From Branchipolynoe longqiensis (Eukaryota > Annelida > Polychaeta > Phyllodocida > Polynoidae), in NCBI GenBank assembly GCA_030323885.1, contig JASIRB010003643.1, positions 62,001 to 126,000 of the forward strand: a stretch of DNA of 64,000 nt, in the 5' to 3' direction. Below the pieces are notes generated by a model that had not been told where the DNA came from, ran no database searches, and worked only from the letters and a program-made list of their open reading frames with translations. Shown piece after piece: positions 11,062-22,149 of the stretch (positions are counted from its first letter, which is position 1; each line of letters starts with the position of its first letter). Both the position numbers and the translations under genes were made by a program.

Positions 11062-11335
11062 CGCAGGGGTCACAGGTCACGGCCCTCGTCATGAAACACA
11101 GGGGTCAGAGGTCACGGCCCTCGTCATGAAACCCAGGGGTCAGAGGTCATGGCCCTCGTCATAAAGCAGCGGTCAGATGGTCACGACACTCGTTGTGACA
11201 CACGCAGGGGTCAGAGGTCACGGCCCTCGTTGTGACGCAGGGTTCAGAGGTCACGGCCCTTGTCGTGACACACGCAGGGGTCAAAGGTTACGGCCCTCGC
11301 CGTGATGCACACAGGGATTAGAGGTCATCGCGTCA
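11062..11335. repeat. ~33-bp tandem repeat after the gene's stop codon
   Basis: Seven to eight copies of a unit like CAGGGGTCAGAGGTCACGGC followed by CCTCGTCATGAAACA. It begins within 3 bp of the stop codon, so it probably lies in the 3' untranslated region. Confidence 0.9.
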
Positions 11336-11394
11336 TCAGGGCAGGAGCAGTGAGAGAGGGAGGGGTGAAAGGGTTTTTTGATTGATTGGTGGTT

Positions 11395-11960
11395 TCTTTA
11401 CGCCGTGTCAGCAGCATATGCCATATTCACGGTGAGAATTGTTTTCTTTTTATTCAACCATCGCCTTTACATATAATGTAAAAGCATACAATATTTCACA
11501 AAAATAACAAAGAAGAGCACACAAAACTTACAAGATAACGAAGGCTAGGAAACCCCCACTAAGCTACACTGCAAAGGGGCATGTGATATGTCACGGCCCA
11601 CCAGCGGGACACCCCATGGAAGGTAACCATGCCAAAAGTAGCCAGATAGCACACCACACAGCTACGTACAAGGAGTAGGCTAGTCTAGTAGTAAGAGTAG
11701 AAAAATTAAAAACACATATATGCCAAGAAAATCCAACAAAATTAACATAGACTACTAACCAGACCAACCATCTATCTGCTGCTGAAATGCAGGCAATCAA
11801 ATACCTTATCAGCAGCTACTGTGTGATAAGATAACACCAAGACGACAACTGGCCAGCATTGAAAACAAGCCTGAATACCCAGGCTTATATGCTATGGACA
11901 GTATAAATACAGCCTCAATAAAAATAAATAAAAATAAAAATACAATCAATTATGTGTCAA
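11395..11960 (+). mobile_element. 5'-truncated LINE, 3' end
   Basis: The final 200 bp match the 3' tails at 41225-41445 and 42296-42475. Shared phrases are CTATCTGCTGCTGAAATGCA, CCAGCATTGAAAACAAG and ATACAGCCTCAATAAAAATA, followed by an A-rich end. The left part (GGTTTCTTTACGCCGTGTCA) is reminiscent of tails common in mollusc SINEs and LINEs, recalled and not searched. There is no coding sequence left. Confidence 0.65.
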
Positions 11961-12029
11961 TAGACACTCATGAATTTTTAAAAGCTCACAATCATATAAT
12001 TAAATAAAATAGATGAAAGAATTAATTGA

Positions 12030-12350
12030 TAACAAAGGTAAGAGGGTGAGGGGTGAGAGAGGGAGGGGGAAGGCGGGAAAGTGGTGAGAGGGGGAGGGGT
12101 GAGAGTGGGGTGAGAGAGGGAGGGTGAGAGGGAGACGGGGTGGGAGGGGGAGGGGTGAGACGGGGAGGATGAGAGAGGGAGGTTGAGAGAGGGAGGGGTG
12201 AGAGAGGGAGGGGTGAGAGAGGGAGGGGTGAGAGAGGGAGGGGTGAGAGAGGGAGGGGTGAGACGAGTGAGAGGTGACATAGGGAGGGGTCTGTGAGAGG
12301 GGGAGGGGTTAGAGGGGGAGGGGTGAGAGGGATTGGGGGAGAGAGGGAGA
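12030..12350. repeat. G-rich 15-bp minisatellite
   Basis: Units of GAGAGAGGGAGGGGT with variants, about 20 copies. It is strongly purine-skewed on the plus strand. Confidence 0.95.
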
Positions 12351-12724
12351 CGGTGCCATCAGTTGGCTGGGCCCTCGGTCACGGAGGCCTCATTGAATGT
12401 CGTCCAGTCTCTTTACACACATTCTTAGGTGCAAATGAACATTGGGAGCGCGTACGTTAGGCATGGAGGATACCGGTGGTGGCGCCACCAGTCGGAGTGT
12501 GGTGGTCAGGAACTCTCTTATATATCTTTACATTCCCATAATGCGCTATGTGCTGTATAACTATAAGCTATTATGCTTCCGACCGAGTGGTGAAAACAGC
12601 CCTGAAAAGAGGGGGGGGGGATGTTGATCACCCCCACCCCCACATGACGGCGGGGGGGAGGAACCAATACAGAGCTTATTACACACGATAATGGATTTAT
12701 CACTATCCATATATATATACATAT

Positions 12725-13724
12725 TGTAAAAATATACTGATTTTCGGTAAAGAATTATATATTGGCAGAGAGCATTATTATTCTTGGGCTGGAGTGGGGA
12801 GAAGGTTATGTAATCTAAAAGCAATGGTGCCCCCACGCCTATGATGACATGATATAAACTATGTGAGATATATGTTCATGCATGATGCCTAAAGTTAATG
12901 AAGAGATGTTCTTATATATGAAGCAGTTCAAGGTTGATGAAATGTTCCTCTATGTATTCATAAAGAATGCAATTGGAGAAAAAGGACATTTTTGGTATAT
13001 ACATATATATATCTAATTGTAACTGTATACAACTATCTGCCCCTACTGGACCCAGGGCCAAGCACACCAGCCATACTACATTCCTTAGAGCCACACCCCA
13101 CAGGCTAGTTTTGGGTGGCAACCCCCCATATTAGGGCATTGCACTGACCAGTCTGTAGGGGAGTGTCTGATTGGCTGGCTGTGGGAGATCCGGTCACCTG
13201 ACCCCCCTTGGCCTATCATGGCCACACAAGTCTCATTCTAATTAATTATTCAAGAAACTTCTCCAGACACTCTGGAGAGGGAGGACTCTACTCCTGGCTC
13301 TTGAGTGAGACAAATCTACTCTTGAGCAGGAACCCCAGACACTCTGTCTGATGCTAGCCAAATTCACAGATTCAAATTGAGTGCATACACAGCCATAGGA
13401 CTCCTGTCCCATGGGCTGTAGGCACTGCTTTCAGTATACAGGCTAAGTTGATAATGAGACATAGTGTGGACAGTAGAAGGTGGGGGGTTAGGCTGATGGG
13501 TCACTGGTAGGTGAGCAGGTGTTGGTGTCATTAATTTGATTAAAGCACAACACCCTCACTGTCTATCTGTGTGACTTGCCTTCCTTTCTTCCTTAGTATT
13601 GGTTAGTGTTGGTTGATAAGTTGATAGTATTGGTTTAGTACGACTGCATCACAGGTGATATGAAGGGGAAGAGTATTGTAGTAGCATGGGGTGTTCAATG
13701 CGGCCGAGCATCCCTGTTATTATA
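12725..13724 (+). repeat. 5' LTR of the env-bearing gypsy
   Basis: 1000 bp, starting TGTAAAAATATAC and ending TTATTATA. Compared with the 3' LTR it carries an additional 440-bp segment (13022-13461). Outside that segment I count about 15 substitutions and one indel in about 560 aligned bases. The solo LTR at 5269-6211 has the same segment, so the 3' LTR suffered the deletion. Confidence 0.85.
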
Positions 13725-13726
13725 AT

Positions 13727-13740
13727 TGGTGCCCACAACG
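13727..13740 (+). promoter_or_regulatory. Primer-binding site (probable)
   Basis: TGGTGCCCACAACG starts two bases after the 5' LTR. It begins with the TGG expected from pairing with a tRNA CCA end. The tRNA species was not determined. Confidence 0.6.
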
Positions 13741-13899
13741 ATTGTCTGAAGTTCAGACAGAAGACAGAAGACCTTGTGAAGACACCCGAGATGACGACAG
13801 GCGCGCACATCATCGATGGCCAGGTAGGGCCCAAATTGTCTATATATCTTGTCCTTGGCGCTGGGGCGCCCGAGGAAGGGTTTGACACCGTGTACCACC

Positions 13900-14170
13900 A
13901 TGTGTGAATGTGTGAACATTAATACATATGTGTTGATACTATTGTTGATATATGTATTTATGTAACCAAGGAAACACAACCACATGGCATGCACACCACC
14001 TGCACTCACACAATACATGAAACGAATAAGAATGTGTGAACGTTAATATATATGTGTTGATACTATTGTTGATATATGTATATATGTAACAATGGAACAC
14101 CAAGGTGACCAGGAGGCATTGAATAAGATATGTGTGAGGGAAGAAAGGGTACGATTGTTGGATGAAGAGT
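13900..14170 (+). repeat. Duplicated leader segment of the gypsy
   Basis: A unit of about 130 bp (GTGTGAACATTAATACATATG and the following TTGATACTATTGTTGATATATG) occurs twice in tandem in the retroelement leader. Confidence 0.8.
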
Positions 14171-14334
14171 TTGACAGGGTACTGGCATGGATCAGGGCAG
14201 AGGAAAGGAGAAGGGAAAGGAGGCACAGGATCAGAGCAGCAAGGAGGGAAGAAATGATGAAGAAGAGGCATGAGAGTAGAGCAGCAAGGAGGGAAGAAAT
14301 ACTGAATATAAGGAAGAACAGGATAGAGTGCTAG
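14092..14334 (+). CDS. Small charged coiled-coil-like ORF in the retroelement leader
   Basis: Starts with ATG and encodes 80 residues rich in Arg and Glu. It contains a duplicated RAARREE phrase from an in-frame DNA duplication (about 14241 and 14277). It predicts as a continuous helix. Its place, where gag would be expected, makes a gag remnant conceivable, but there is no zinc knuckle, no major homology region and no similarity I can name. It may not be translated. Confidence 0.3.
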   Translation: MEHQGDQEALNKICVREERVRLLDEEFDRVLAWIRAEERRRERRHRIRAARREEMMKKRHESRAARREEILNIRKNRIEC

Positions 14335-14337
14335 GGT

Positions 14338-15210
14338 GTGCTGTGTCCGCTTTTCTGTGCAGTTCTGGCCCAGTGGGACGGATATATATATATAAATATA
14401 TGTATATATATTGTTAAAGTTCGGGTAGTTCGTTGTGTGTGTAGGGAGGTCTATCCAGGCTGCCATGCCTCACCCCGCATGGCGAGGCGGAAACCTAAAT
14501 ATATGTTGTATTACATTGGGGTTGTATCCGTTTTTCGTCCGGTTCTGGCCCGATATATAGAATTACATGTACGCTAATTGCAATCAGAAAGAATTAAATA
14601 AGGGTGGGCGCCCGACGGTAACTTCATATCTAATCCAAAAGCGATTAGGGAAGGCCGTTGGTAGTGGTGCGTGACGCCGCCAGCTCTGTGTTAAAGAACG
14701 ATATAGATTTATGTATTGTTTGAAATTCGGGAAGGTCGTTGCGGGTGTGCGCGGCGCTGACGGTTCGGGTTAAAGAATAATATAAATTGATATATAAGTT
14801 GAAATTTGGGAAGGCCGTGGTGTGCGTGCGTCGCCACCAGAACCACACGATGGCTCAGTCCGCTTCTAGCCGGCGTAGAGAATAATATAAATGTATATAT
14901 TGTAAATTCTGTGCTCAGTCAGTTCTTGTCCGTTCCTCGTCCGGTTCGATTAAAATGATGCTTTAAGGGTAAGTTAACGTATTTAATGCTAAAATAACGT
15001 ATTTAATGCTAAAATAACGTGTTTTATTCTAGAATAACGTGTTTTATGTTAAAATAACTGGAATAACTGAAAATAACTAGACAGTTGGAGTGGCAAGGGG
15101 GCAGTGACCAATAGAATATTGGTAGTCGCACTCCTTTGGCTAGGATATTTTACTAGGATAAACCAACTCTATAGTGTGACAAGGCCCTGAAAGGAGATAG
15201 GCTATTTTAG
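14338..15210 (+). other. Degenerate tandem repeats in the gypsy internal 5' region
   Basis: Diverged units of about 100-180 bp sharing GGGAAGGCCGT..., GTCCG..TTCTGGCC and AGAATAATATAAAT. They are followed by four copies of AAAATAACGTATTTAATGCT-like 20-mers at 14975-15055. No gag-protease frame survives. Stops in the pol frame occur up to 15210. Confidence 0.6.
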
Positions 15211-15237
15211 CATCTGGACAAAGCTACATGTGCTAGT

Positions 15238-16506
15238 GTGGCAGGGGCAGTAGAGGAGGTAGAATACTGGAGGCAGAGGTTCCCAAGGGTGTTCCCCCTC
15301 CAGGGGGCTGCTCTAAATACTGCAGATGTAGTGGAAATGACCATAGATACTGGGGATGCACACCCAATTAATCAAAGGCCATATAGGATTCCACTCTCAA
15401 AAATGAAATTGATAGAGGAAGAATTGGAGAAGATGTTGAAAGAGGATATAATAGAACCCAGTCGCAGTGCATGGGCGAGCCCTGTAACGGTTGTACCGAA
15501 AAAGGATGGGTCTATTAGGTTATGTGGGGATTATAGGTGCTTAAATGAGGTGACTCATGAAGATGCTTACCCACTACCCAGAATCCAAGACATCTTTGAC
15601 CAACTCACAGATGCAAAAGTCTTCACCACAATAGATCTAAAATCAGGCTATTGGCAGGTGAGAATGCACCCAAACAGCAGGGAAAAGACTGCAATCAGTA
15701 CCCACAGGGGACTGTTTCAGTTTAAAAGAATGCAGTTTGGCCTGACTAATGCACCTGCAGTATTCCAATGTATGATGAACTCAGTTCTGGCAAAGTTCTT
15801 GGGGAGGTCATGCCTAATCTACCTAGATGACATAGTCATCTATTCCCGGAATGAGAATCAGCACAGGGCTCATGTGGCAGAGGTCTTGGCCACCCTAGAG
15901 GAATCAAAATGCTCATTTGGCCTGAGAGAGGTTAAGCTGTTGGGTTTTGTGGTGTGTGCTGAAGGTCTGAAAGCAGATCCTGATAAAGTTGCTGCAATCA
16001 GAGATATGGCCCCTCCCACTGACAAAAAGGGAGTGTGCCGTGTGTTGGGATCTGCCAACTATTATCGACAATTAATGGTTAATTATGCCGATGTAGTAGC
16101 ACCACTGACCCATCTGACCAAAAACTCAGTGAAATTTGAGTGGGGGGCTGAGGGTCAAAAAGCCTGGGGTGAGTTAAAACAGCTCCTTTTGGACTGTGTG
16201 ATACTCAAATTTCCAGATCCTAAAAAAACGTATAAGCTCTATACAGATGCTTCAGATTACAGTATAGGTGCTATATTGGTACAAGAAGATGAGAATGGAA
16301 TAGAAAGGCCAGTACACTTGATTAGTGGGAGGTTGAATACAGCCCAGCTGAACTATCCCACCATTGAAAAAGAGGCATATGCAATGATATTTGCACTCAT
16401 CAAATTAAGACCTTATCTGTATGGTGCTGAGTTTGTGATCTATACTGATCATAAGCCATTAAAATGTTTGTTTCAGAAAGAAATGAAGAACAGCCGCCTG
16501 CAGTGA
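15238..16506 (+). pseudogene. pol: Ty3/gypsy pol: reverse transcriptase and RNase H (outer element)
   Basis: This frame synthesises element cDNA from RNA. The open frame actually runs from 15211 with no ATG; 15238 is a GTG. RT begins with the typical EVVPQ-like approach (HPINQRPYRIP). The catalytic palm aspartate sits in TTIDLKSGYWQV (residue about 125), and the YLDD motif is near residue 195 (YLDDIVIYS). RNase H follows with YTDASDYSIGAILVQ and TIEKEAYA and YTDHKPL. A single TGA at 16504-16506 interrupts RNase H, and the same frame resumes at once with the usual continuation. This fits a CGA to TGA change. Protease and gag are missing upstream. Confidence 0.9.
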
Positions 16507-17227
16507 TGGGCGGTGTTACTGGCTGAATATTCAGCCCCAATTCATTACTTTGCAGGTGCTTCTAATGTATGGGCAGACATGCTGTCTAGGCTGAGACCGG
16601 TGGTAGTAGCTGAAGAGCCAGAACAGATGTCAGTGGTGGAAATAGCAGGTATGGAGGAGGAGATCCCTTTTGAATATTACCAGTTAGACAGGGAATCCAT
16701 TGGCAAACTGCAGGCTGACACTCCACAGGCGAGCTTGGCAAGGGAAGATCAGCATGATTATATCCTAATGGATGGGTTGGTGTATTCACTAATTCCACCA
16801 CCAGGGGGAAAAATCTATCCAAGATTAATGTTGCCAGTGCAGTTCAGAGAACAAGTAGTAGAACGGGCTCATAAAGATGTGGGGCAAATGGCAATGACAA
16901 AAACATTACAGAGAGTGCAGGAACATTTTAGATGGCCAGGATTGAGAGGGGATGTTGCCAAATTTATAGCAAAATGTCCACCATGCTCCCTAAACAGGGT
17001 GAAGAGGTATTATCCACTCCCCACTGCAATGCCACTCCCAGTTGCTCCAGGACTGCTGATAGCAGCAGATCTGACAGGGCCATTCCCAGAAAGCAAAGAG
17101 GGAAATAAATATCTACTATCTGTCATAGATCACTGCACAGGCTGGGTGGAGGTAAAACCCCTCCCCAGCAAATCAGCCCAGGGGATCTATGATTATTTAG
17201 TAAGAGAGTACATACCCAGATATTCAG
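16507..17227 (+). pseudogene. pol: Outer gypsy integrase, N-terminal part, cut by the nested element
   Basis: In frame with the RT-RNase H reading frame after its TGA. It completes RNase H (NVWADMLSRL). It then shows the integrase zinc-binding motif, with H in RAHKDVGQMA and the Cys pair CPPCSLN, and the first catalytic aspartate in AADLTGPF. The frame stops at PRYS, exactly where the nested element entered, after TTCAG. The second half continues at 22150. Confidence 0.88.
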
Positions 17228-17411
17228 TGTGATATATGCGTAATAGACGTACAGGTGTGTGGTTAATATATGTTATCGAGATGCAGAGGTTGAGTCAAAG
17301 AGGTATGCAAATGAGATGACGTCATGGAAAGTTGCCGGTGGGTCAAGCATGCCCTAGGCCGTGAATATTCAGTATCTAGAATTCGAAGTGTTCAGACGTC
17401 GTACTTTCACA
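17228..17411 (+). repeat. 5' LTR of the nested gypsy
   Basis: 184 bp. The inner TGTGA...TCACA ends form a short inverted repeat. It contains ATGACGTCATGG, a palindromic CRE-like site also conserved in the 3' LTR. Confidence 0.95.
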
Positions 17412-17430
17412 TGGTGTCAGATGAGGAAGG
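17412..17430 (+). promoter_or_regulatory. Primer-binding site of the nested gypsy
   Basis: TGGTGTCAGATGAGG directly follows the LTR. It resembles the TGGTGTCAGAAG type used by many gypsy elements, usually assigned to tRNA-Leu from general knowledge. Confidence 0.7.
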
Positions 17431-19014
17431 ATGCCGCCCGCTAATACGTTGCCGGGTTTGCGGCCTCCTGGTCAGCTTGTGATCAGCCATAATCCGAGAT
17501 CGAACTGGAAAACATGGATCAGAGCATATGATATTTACTCTACTGCAGCAGGTGTCGTATTGAAGACGGAACAAGTGCAATGCTGCATCTTTCTTCACGT
17601 AGCCGGCGAGGAGGCGCAGAAGGTTTTTGCTAATATGGATATCGCTCTCGCTGATCAAGATAAGATCGTGCCGCTTACAGAGGCATTTAGGATTTATTGT
17701 GTCGGTAAATGCAGTATCATTATCACACATTATAAATTCAATTCACATAATCAAGCGTCAGAAAATATGGCTACGTACATTATGGTGTTAAGAGACAAAG
17801 TCAAAGATTGTGAGTATGGGACTGTGGAGGAGTCGCTGTTACTCGATCGAATTGTGGCTGGCGTTAAAAATGTGAACTTGCGTAACAAATTGCTACAAAC
17901 TACTGAGTTAACGTTGGTAAAGTGCATAAGTATGTGTGAAATGAGTGAGTTCAGCTCAGATCTGTTGGAGGACACCAAATCAGACGTTGAAAGTAAGGAG
18001 GTGGATTTCGTTAGGAATTATGCTAATGCGCGTACCGGTGCACCGGTGGTTCGGTCAGCGGCGACGCCATCTTGGAAATCGCCATCTTGGAATTCCGGCG
18101 GCGCCGGTGCAGGAGAGTTCAAGATCCGCCGCCAGAACTGTGGATATGAACAGTGCCGGGGAGTCTGCCCAGTGAAAGGCAAGGCTTGCATTACCTGTCG
18201 GAAGATCGGGCACTTCGGTAAAGTCTGTAGGAGCAGACTGGGCAGAGTCAACGAACTTAACATCGAAGCGCCCGACCCTCACAATGCTGAGCAAGACCCG
18301 GATCCTGCGGAAGTCAATGTGGTGGCAACGGATCTGTTTGTCAGTGCCGTCGACCGCGGTGCTGGTCGGGATGCCGAGCTGTGGCACGCGATCGTTCGGG
18401 TGAACGGTTGTCCTCTCAAGTTCAAGCTCGACACCGGTTCGGAGGCGAACGTACTGCCGAGGTACGTCTTCGACAGAGTTGCTCCGGGGCGGCTGACAAA
18501 CACTAGGTGTTCGTTGGTGACGTTCTCCGGTCACCGGATCACGCCTGATGGGGAGGCACTGCTGGACATCAACGACAGAGTGCTTAAGTTCCAAGTGGTG
18601 CCGGATTGCCAGCCTATTTTGGGCAAGCAGGCTTGTGTGATGTTGAAACTGCTGGCGCGGGTGGATGAGGTACACTGCGCTACGCCGATGAACATTTCCG
18701 AGCCGACGAACATTCCGGTGCCGATGAACATTTCCGGGCCGATGAACAGTGCCAGCTCTGGGGTGGAGAAGCTGGTAAGCGAATACAAAGATGTGTTTCA
18801 GGGTTTGGGGTTGATTAAAGCGAAGGCTGTCATCCATGTTGATAAGTCTGTTCAACCTGTCATTGATCCGCCTAGACGGATCCCGTTTGCCATTCAGAGT
18901 AAGGTACGTAGTGAGATTGATCGTATGGTGGAGTTAGGTGTCATAGTGGAACAGGATGAACCTACCGAGTGGGTTAATTCTATTACTATCGTAAAAAAAA
19001 AAAAAAAAGATTAG
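17431..19014 (+). pseudogene. gag-pol: Nested gypsy gag-protease and start of RT
   Basis: Begins at an ATG about 20 bp after the LTR. Residues 1-190 form a gag of the type with W-x-x-W near the start (NWKTWIRAYDIY), expected to build the particle. A CCHC knuckle (CITCRKIGHFGKVC) lies near residues 255-268. A retropepsin active site (LDTGSEANVL) lies near residue 333. The RT N-terminal region begins around residue 455 (EYKDVFQGLG). The frame collapses in a run of 16 A residues (18993-19008), where the RT normally reads into LRICLDP-like sequence. This is probably homopolymer slippage. A second small insertion near 19035 also shifts the frame. Confidence 0.9.
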
Positions 19015-19040
19015 GATTTGTCTGGATCCGACTGAGTTGA

Positions 19041-19484
19041 ATGAACAAAGCGATAAAGAGGGGGCCTTTCCCTACTAAAACTATTGATGAGATCATTGCC
19101 AAAACGGCCGATGCTAAGTATTTTTCAGTTTTGGATGCAAAGACAGGGTATTGGCAAATAGAATTAGATGACGAACGTTCACGTTTGTGCATGTTTAATA
19201 CTCCATGGGGCTGGTACAGGTATACCCGTTTGCCTTTTGTCATCAAAACAGCCGGTGATATTTTTATTCAGGAAATGCACCATGTCATGGGCGATATACC
19301 TGGTATCGGGATAGTCACAGATGACATTTTGGTATATGGGTCAACGGTTGAGGAGCACAACGAGCGGCTCCGAGCTGTGTTGGACCGAGCTAGGTCAGTT
19401 AATCTAAAGTTAAATGATACTAAATCATTGTTATGTAAGACTACAGTAAAATATGTAGGTCATCAACTTACCCAGCAGGGTGTG
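19041..19484 (+). pseudogene. pol: Nested gypsy reverse transcriptase core
   Basis: Carries the palm motifs: SVLDAKTGYWQI (first catalytic Asp) and TDDILVYG (catalytic DD pair, with T rather than the common V or L before DD). It ends at the insertion point of a SINE, whose target duplication CAGCAGGGTGTG begins at 19473. Removing 266 bp (SINE plus one duplicate) restores the frame into 19751, so this break is due only to the SINE. Confidence 0.9.
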
Positions 19485-19738
19485 TTTGTTGTTGTTTTAC
19501 GTCCTAGCAACATCTAAGGTCATATCAGGATGACCTGGTATCCCACTCAGTCACATTATCCTGACACTGAGCACACCAGTCCTTGCCCTATCCTAATAAT
19601 GCCGAGCGCCTGGCTAGGAAGCGACAAGTATCAATTTTAAAGTCATTGGTTTGACTTGACCGGGACTCGAACCCACGACCCCACGATCTACCAGCACGGG
19701 AGACGGACGCTCTAACTCATTCGGCCATCCCGTCTGGT
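19485..19738 (-). mobile_element. tRNA-derived SINE inserted in pol
   Basis: A clean insertion flanked by the 12-bp direct repeat CAGCAGGGTGTG (19473-19484 and 19739-19750). In sense orientation it has a tRNA-like head with A box TGGCCGAATGAG and B box GGTTCGAGTCC. A body follows (GCGCTCGGCATTATTAGGAT and AGTGTCAGGATAATGTGACT), then a tail (GATATGACCTTAGATGTTGC, ending AAAACAACAACAAA). This is the best-preserved reference copy of the family in the window. Confidence 0.95.
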
Positions 19739-19750
19739 CAGCAGGGTGTG

Positions 19751-21127
19751 AAGCCTGATCCAGACAGAATACAAGCAATAGTTGACATGCCAGAGCCGCG
19801 TGACAAACAAGGCGTCCAAAGGTTCCTGGGCATGGTTGGGTATGTACACAAGTTCATACCTAACATGTCCGAGATAGCCAAACCACTACGCACGCTCCTA
19901 GCTAAGGACGTGGCGTGGCACTGGCAAGCCGAACAGCAGGGCGCGTTTGATAAGTTGAAGGAGAAGTTAAGAACTGCTCCTGTGTTGTCATACTACAATG
20001 TTAAGAAACCTGTTGTGATTCAAGTAGATGCTTGTCAGTCGGGTTTAGGGGCTGTGTTAATGCAGGATGATAAACCAATCGCACTCGCATCTCGTGCGCT
20101 TAACTCGGCGCAGTGTGGTTATGCCACTATCGAAAAAGAAATGCTCGCCATATGTTTCGGATGTCAGAGGTTTCATGAGTATATTTTTGGCAAAGAAGTT
20201 CAAATTCAAACCGACCACAAACCGTTGGTGGCGATAATGCAGAAACCAATACATAAACTTTCAGCGAAAATGCAAAGGATGCGAATGCGATTACAGAATT
20301 ACAATATCCAGTTATGTCATGTGAAGGGTTCTTTGATGTTTTTTGCAGACACGTTGTCCAGGGCGCATAGCGCTAAAGTAGGTCAGGATAGCCTGTTCGA
20401 TGACACGTTCTGCGTTGCTGCAGTGGACATGCAGTCATCGAGTTTGTTGAGTAAGATTGTAATTGAATATGATAAAGATGTATCTATGTCTATGTTGATC
20501 TCACACATTGAAGATGGGTGGGACACTACACGCATACAAACACCACCATGTCTGAGGCAATACATTCCTTACAAACACAAGTTAACGGTTGAAAATAATC
20601 TTGTAATGAACGGCAATCGGGTGGTGGTTCCTCCAGCTCTTTGGAGTGAAATGATAGAGGCGTTGCATGAGACGCATTTGGGAGTGACGAAGTCCAAGCA
20701 GTTGGCGCGTGACTGTATGTTTTGGCCGAATATGAACAAACAAATTGAGGAGAAGGTCAGTTGTTGTGACACTTGCCAAAACAACCGAAAGAATTTGCAT
20801 TACGAGCCATTGATAAATCACCCGATCGCCTGTCAACCGTATGATAAAGTTGGTGCCGATTTATTTGAATTTAATCATAAGAATTACCTGATAACGGTAG
20901 ATTATTACACCAAGTTTCCAGAGGTGACTTTGTTGGGCGATACGTCGTCTGTCACTGTTATTGAAGTGTTGAAAGATAATTTTGCGAGACACGGTATTCT
21001 TAGTCAGGTCATGTCGGACAATGGTCCACAATTTAAAAGAGTCATGAATATAGGAAGTTTGCACTACACTATGGGTTTAAGGCCGTGTATTCCAGTCCAC
21101 AATATCCTCGTAGCAATGGACAGGTAG
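19751..21127 (+). pseudogene. pol: Nested gypsy RT end, RNase H and integrase
   Basis: Begins inside RT, directly after the SINE. RNase H is visible as QVDACQSGLGAVL and TIEKEMLAI and QTDHKPL. The integrase zinc motif is visible as HETHLGVTKS with CCDTCQ, the first catalytic Asp as GADLFEF and the second as SDNGPQF. Near 21075-21090 a small indel shifts the frame; the catalytic Glu region lies in the next frame (21085 onward). The frame's last residues are therefore spurious. Confidence 0.92.
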
Positions 21128-21693
21128 AGCGGTTTGTCCAGACAGTCAAGGATATGTTAAAGAAGTGTGAGAAAACGGGGGCTGATTTTCAGTTGGCGTT
21201 GCTGAATTATCGTAATACTCCGTTGCCTGTCCTGAACGCATCTCCAGCGCAGTTGCTCATGAGCAGGAGGTTGAGAGGCAGGTTGCCTATGGCAGAGGTC
21301 ATTTTGTTGCCTGAAACACAGGGTCTGAAGAAAAGCCAGATGGCCAAGCGGCAGCGTAGTCAGAAAGTGTTTCATGACCGGAAGTGCGGTAAGGCGTACA
21401 AGCCTATTAAAGTTGGGGATAAGATAAAATACAAAAATAATGCTGGGGATTGGAAAAAAGGGGTTATTTTGGGACAAACTGTGGTTTCTGGGAGAGAGTA
21501 TCAAATTTTGAACGAGTCAGGTAATATGTTGTATCGTAACCGAGTCCAGATTATCAGGGCGCCTGTGGGGGGGCAGCCCGAGCTGGTCGTGCAGACGCAA
21601 ACTGGGTCAGCGTCAGTGCCGGATGTAAACAGTGCGGATAATCTAAGTAGGTCAGGTCGGCTGATAAGGCCGGCGAGCAGGTTAGACCTGTAG
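21085..21693 (+). pseudogene. pol: Nested gypsy integrase C-terminal part
   Basis: Opens with SSPQYPRSNGQVERF, which contains the catalytic Glu of the D,D35E triad. It continues through the C-terminal fold (LLNYRNTPL, VGDKIKYKN, YRNRVQIIR) to a TAG at 21691-21693. It ends about 260 bp before the 3' LTR. Confidence 0.9.
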
Positions 21694-21941
21694 TAGGTCA
21701 TTGTACATTGAGTGTGTACGCAAGTAACATGTGCATGTAGGGTTAAGTTTTGTTTCAGCTATTTCTCGGTGTTGTTATTATGTACATATGGACACTTTAT
21801 GGCGTCAGGCATTACGGCCAGACTAGGAGGACTTAAGTGCTTTGTGCGCTCGGACATTTGCAACTTAGGTACGCATATATTGTTATTGGTTATTGAATGT
21901 TTCTTCTTGGTTATTTTATAACATTTCATGTTTCAGAAATA

Positions 21942-21955
21942 CTTTGAGGGGGGAA
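21942..21955 (+). promoter_or_regulatory. Polypurine tract of the nested gypsy
   Basis: TTGAGGGGGGAA immediately precedes the 3' LTR start TGTGATATATG. This is the expected plus-strand primer. Confidence 0.85.
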
Positions 21956-22144
21956 TGTGATATATGCGTAATAGACGTACAGGTGTGTGGTTAATATATG
22001 TTAACGAGATACATAGGTTGAGTCAAAGAGGTATGCAAATGAGATGACGTCATGGAAAGTTGCCGGCGGGTCAAGCGTGCCCTAGGCCGTGAATAAACCA
22101 TTCAGTATCCAGAACTCGAAATGTTCAGATGTCGTACTTTCACA
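21956..22144 (+). repeat. 3' LTR of the nested gypsy
   Basis: 189 bp. It matches the 5' copy except for nine substitutions and an extra AACCA near 22097. The target duplicate TTCAG follows at 22145-22149. Confidence 0.95.
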
Positions 22145-22149
22145 TTCAG

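Larger units (their letters stand above)
17228..22144 (+). mobile_element. Nested Mag-like Ty3/gypsy element, complete with LTRs
   Basis: 4917 bp. LTRs at 17228-17411 (184 bp) and 21956-22144 (189 bp) begin TGTGATATATG and end CTTTCACA. They differ at nine substitutions and one 5-bp indel. It is flanked by the 5-bp direct repeat TTCAG (17223-17227 and 22145-22149). PBS and polypurine tract are present. It encodes gag, protease, RT, RNase H and integrase, but no env. The gag style and domain order match the Mag/K02A2.6-like lineage as I know it. Coding is broken by a 16-A homopolymer, a small insertion near 19035, a SINE at 19485 and a frameshift near 21080. Confidence 0.95.

Noticed and set aside
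13022..13461. Insertion into the 5' LTR
   Set aside because: The solo LTR at 5269-6211 contains the same segment, so the 3' LTR is the deleted one.
18055..18855. 266-residue antisense frame across the gypsy gag-protease
   Set aside because: It is a shadow of a sense frame with zinc knuckle and protease motifs; no motif of its own.
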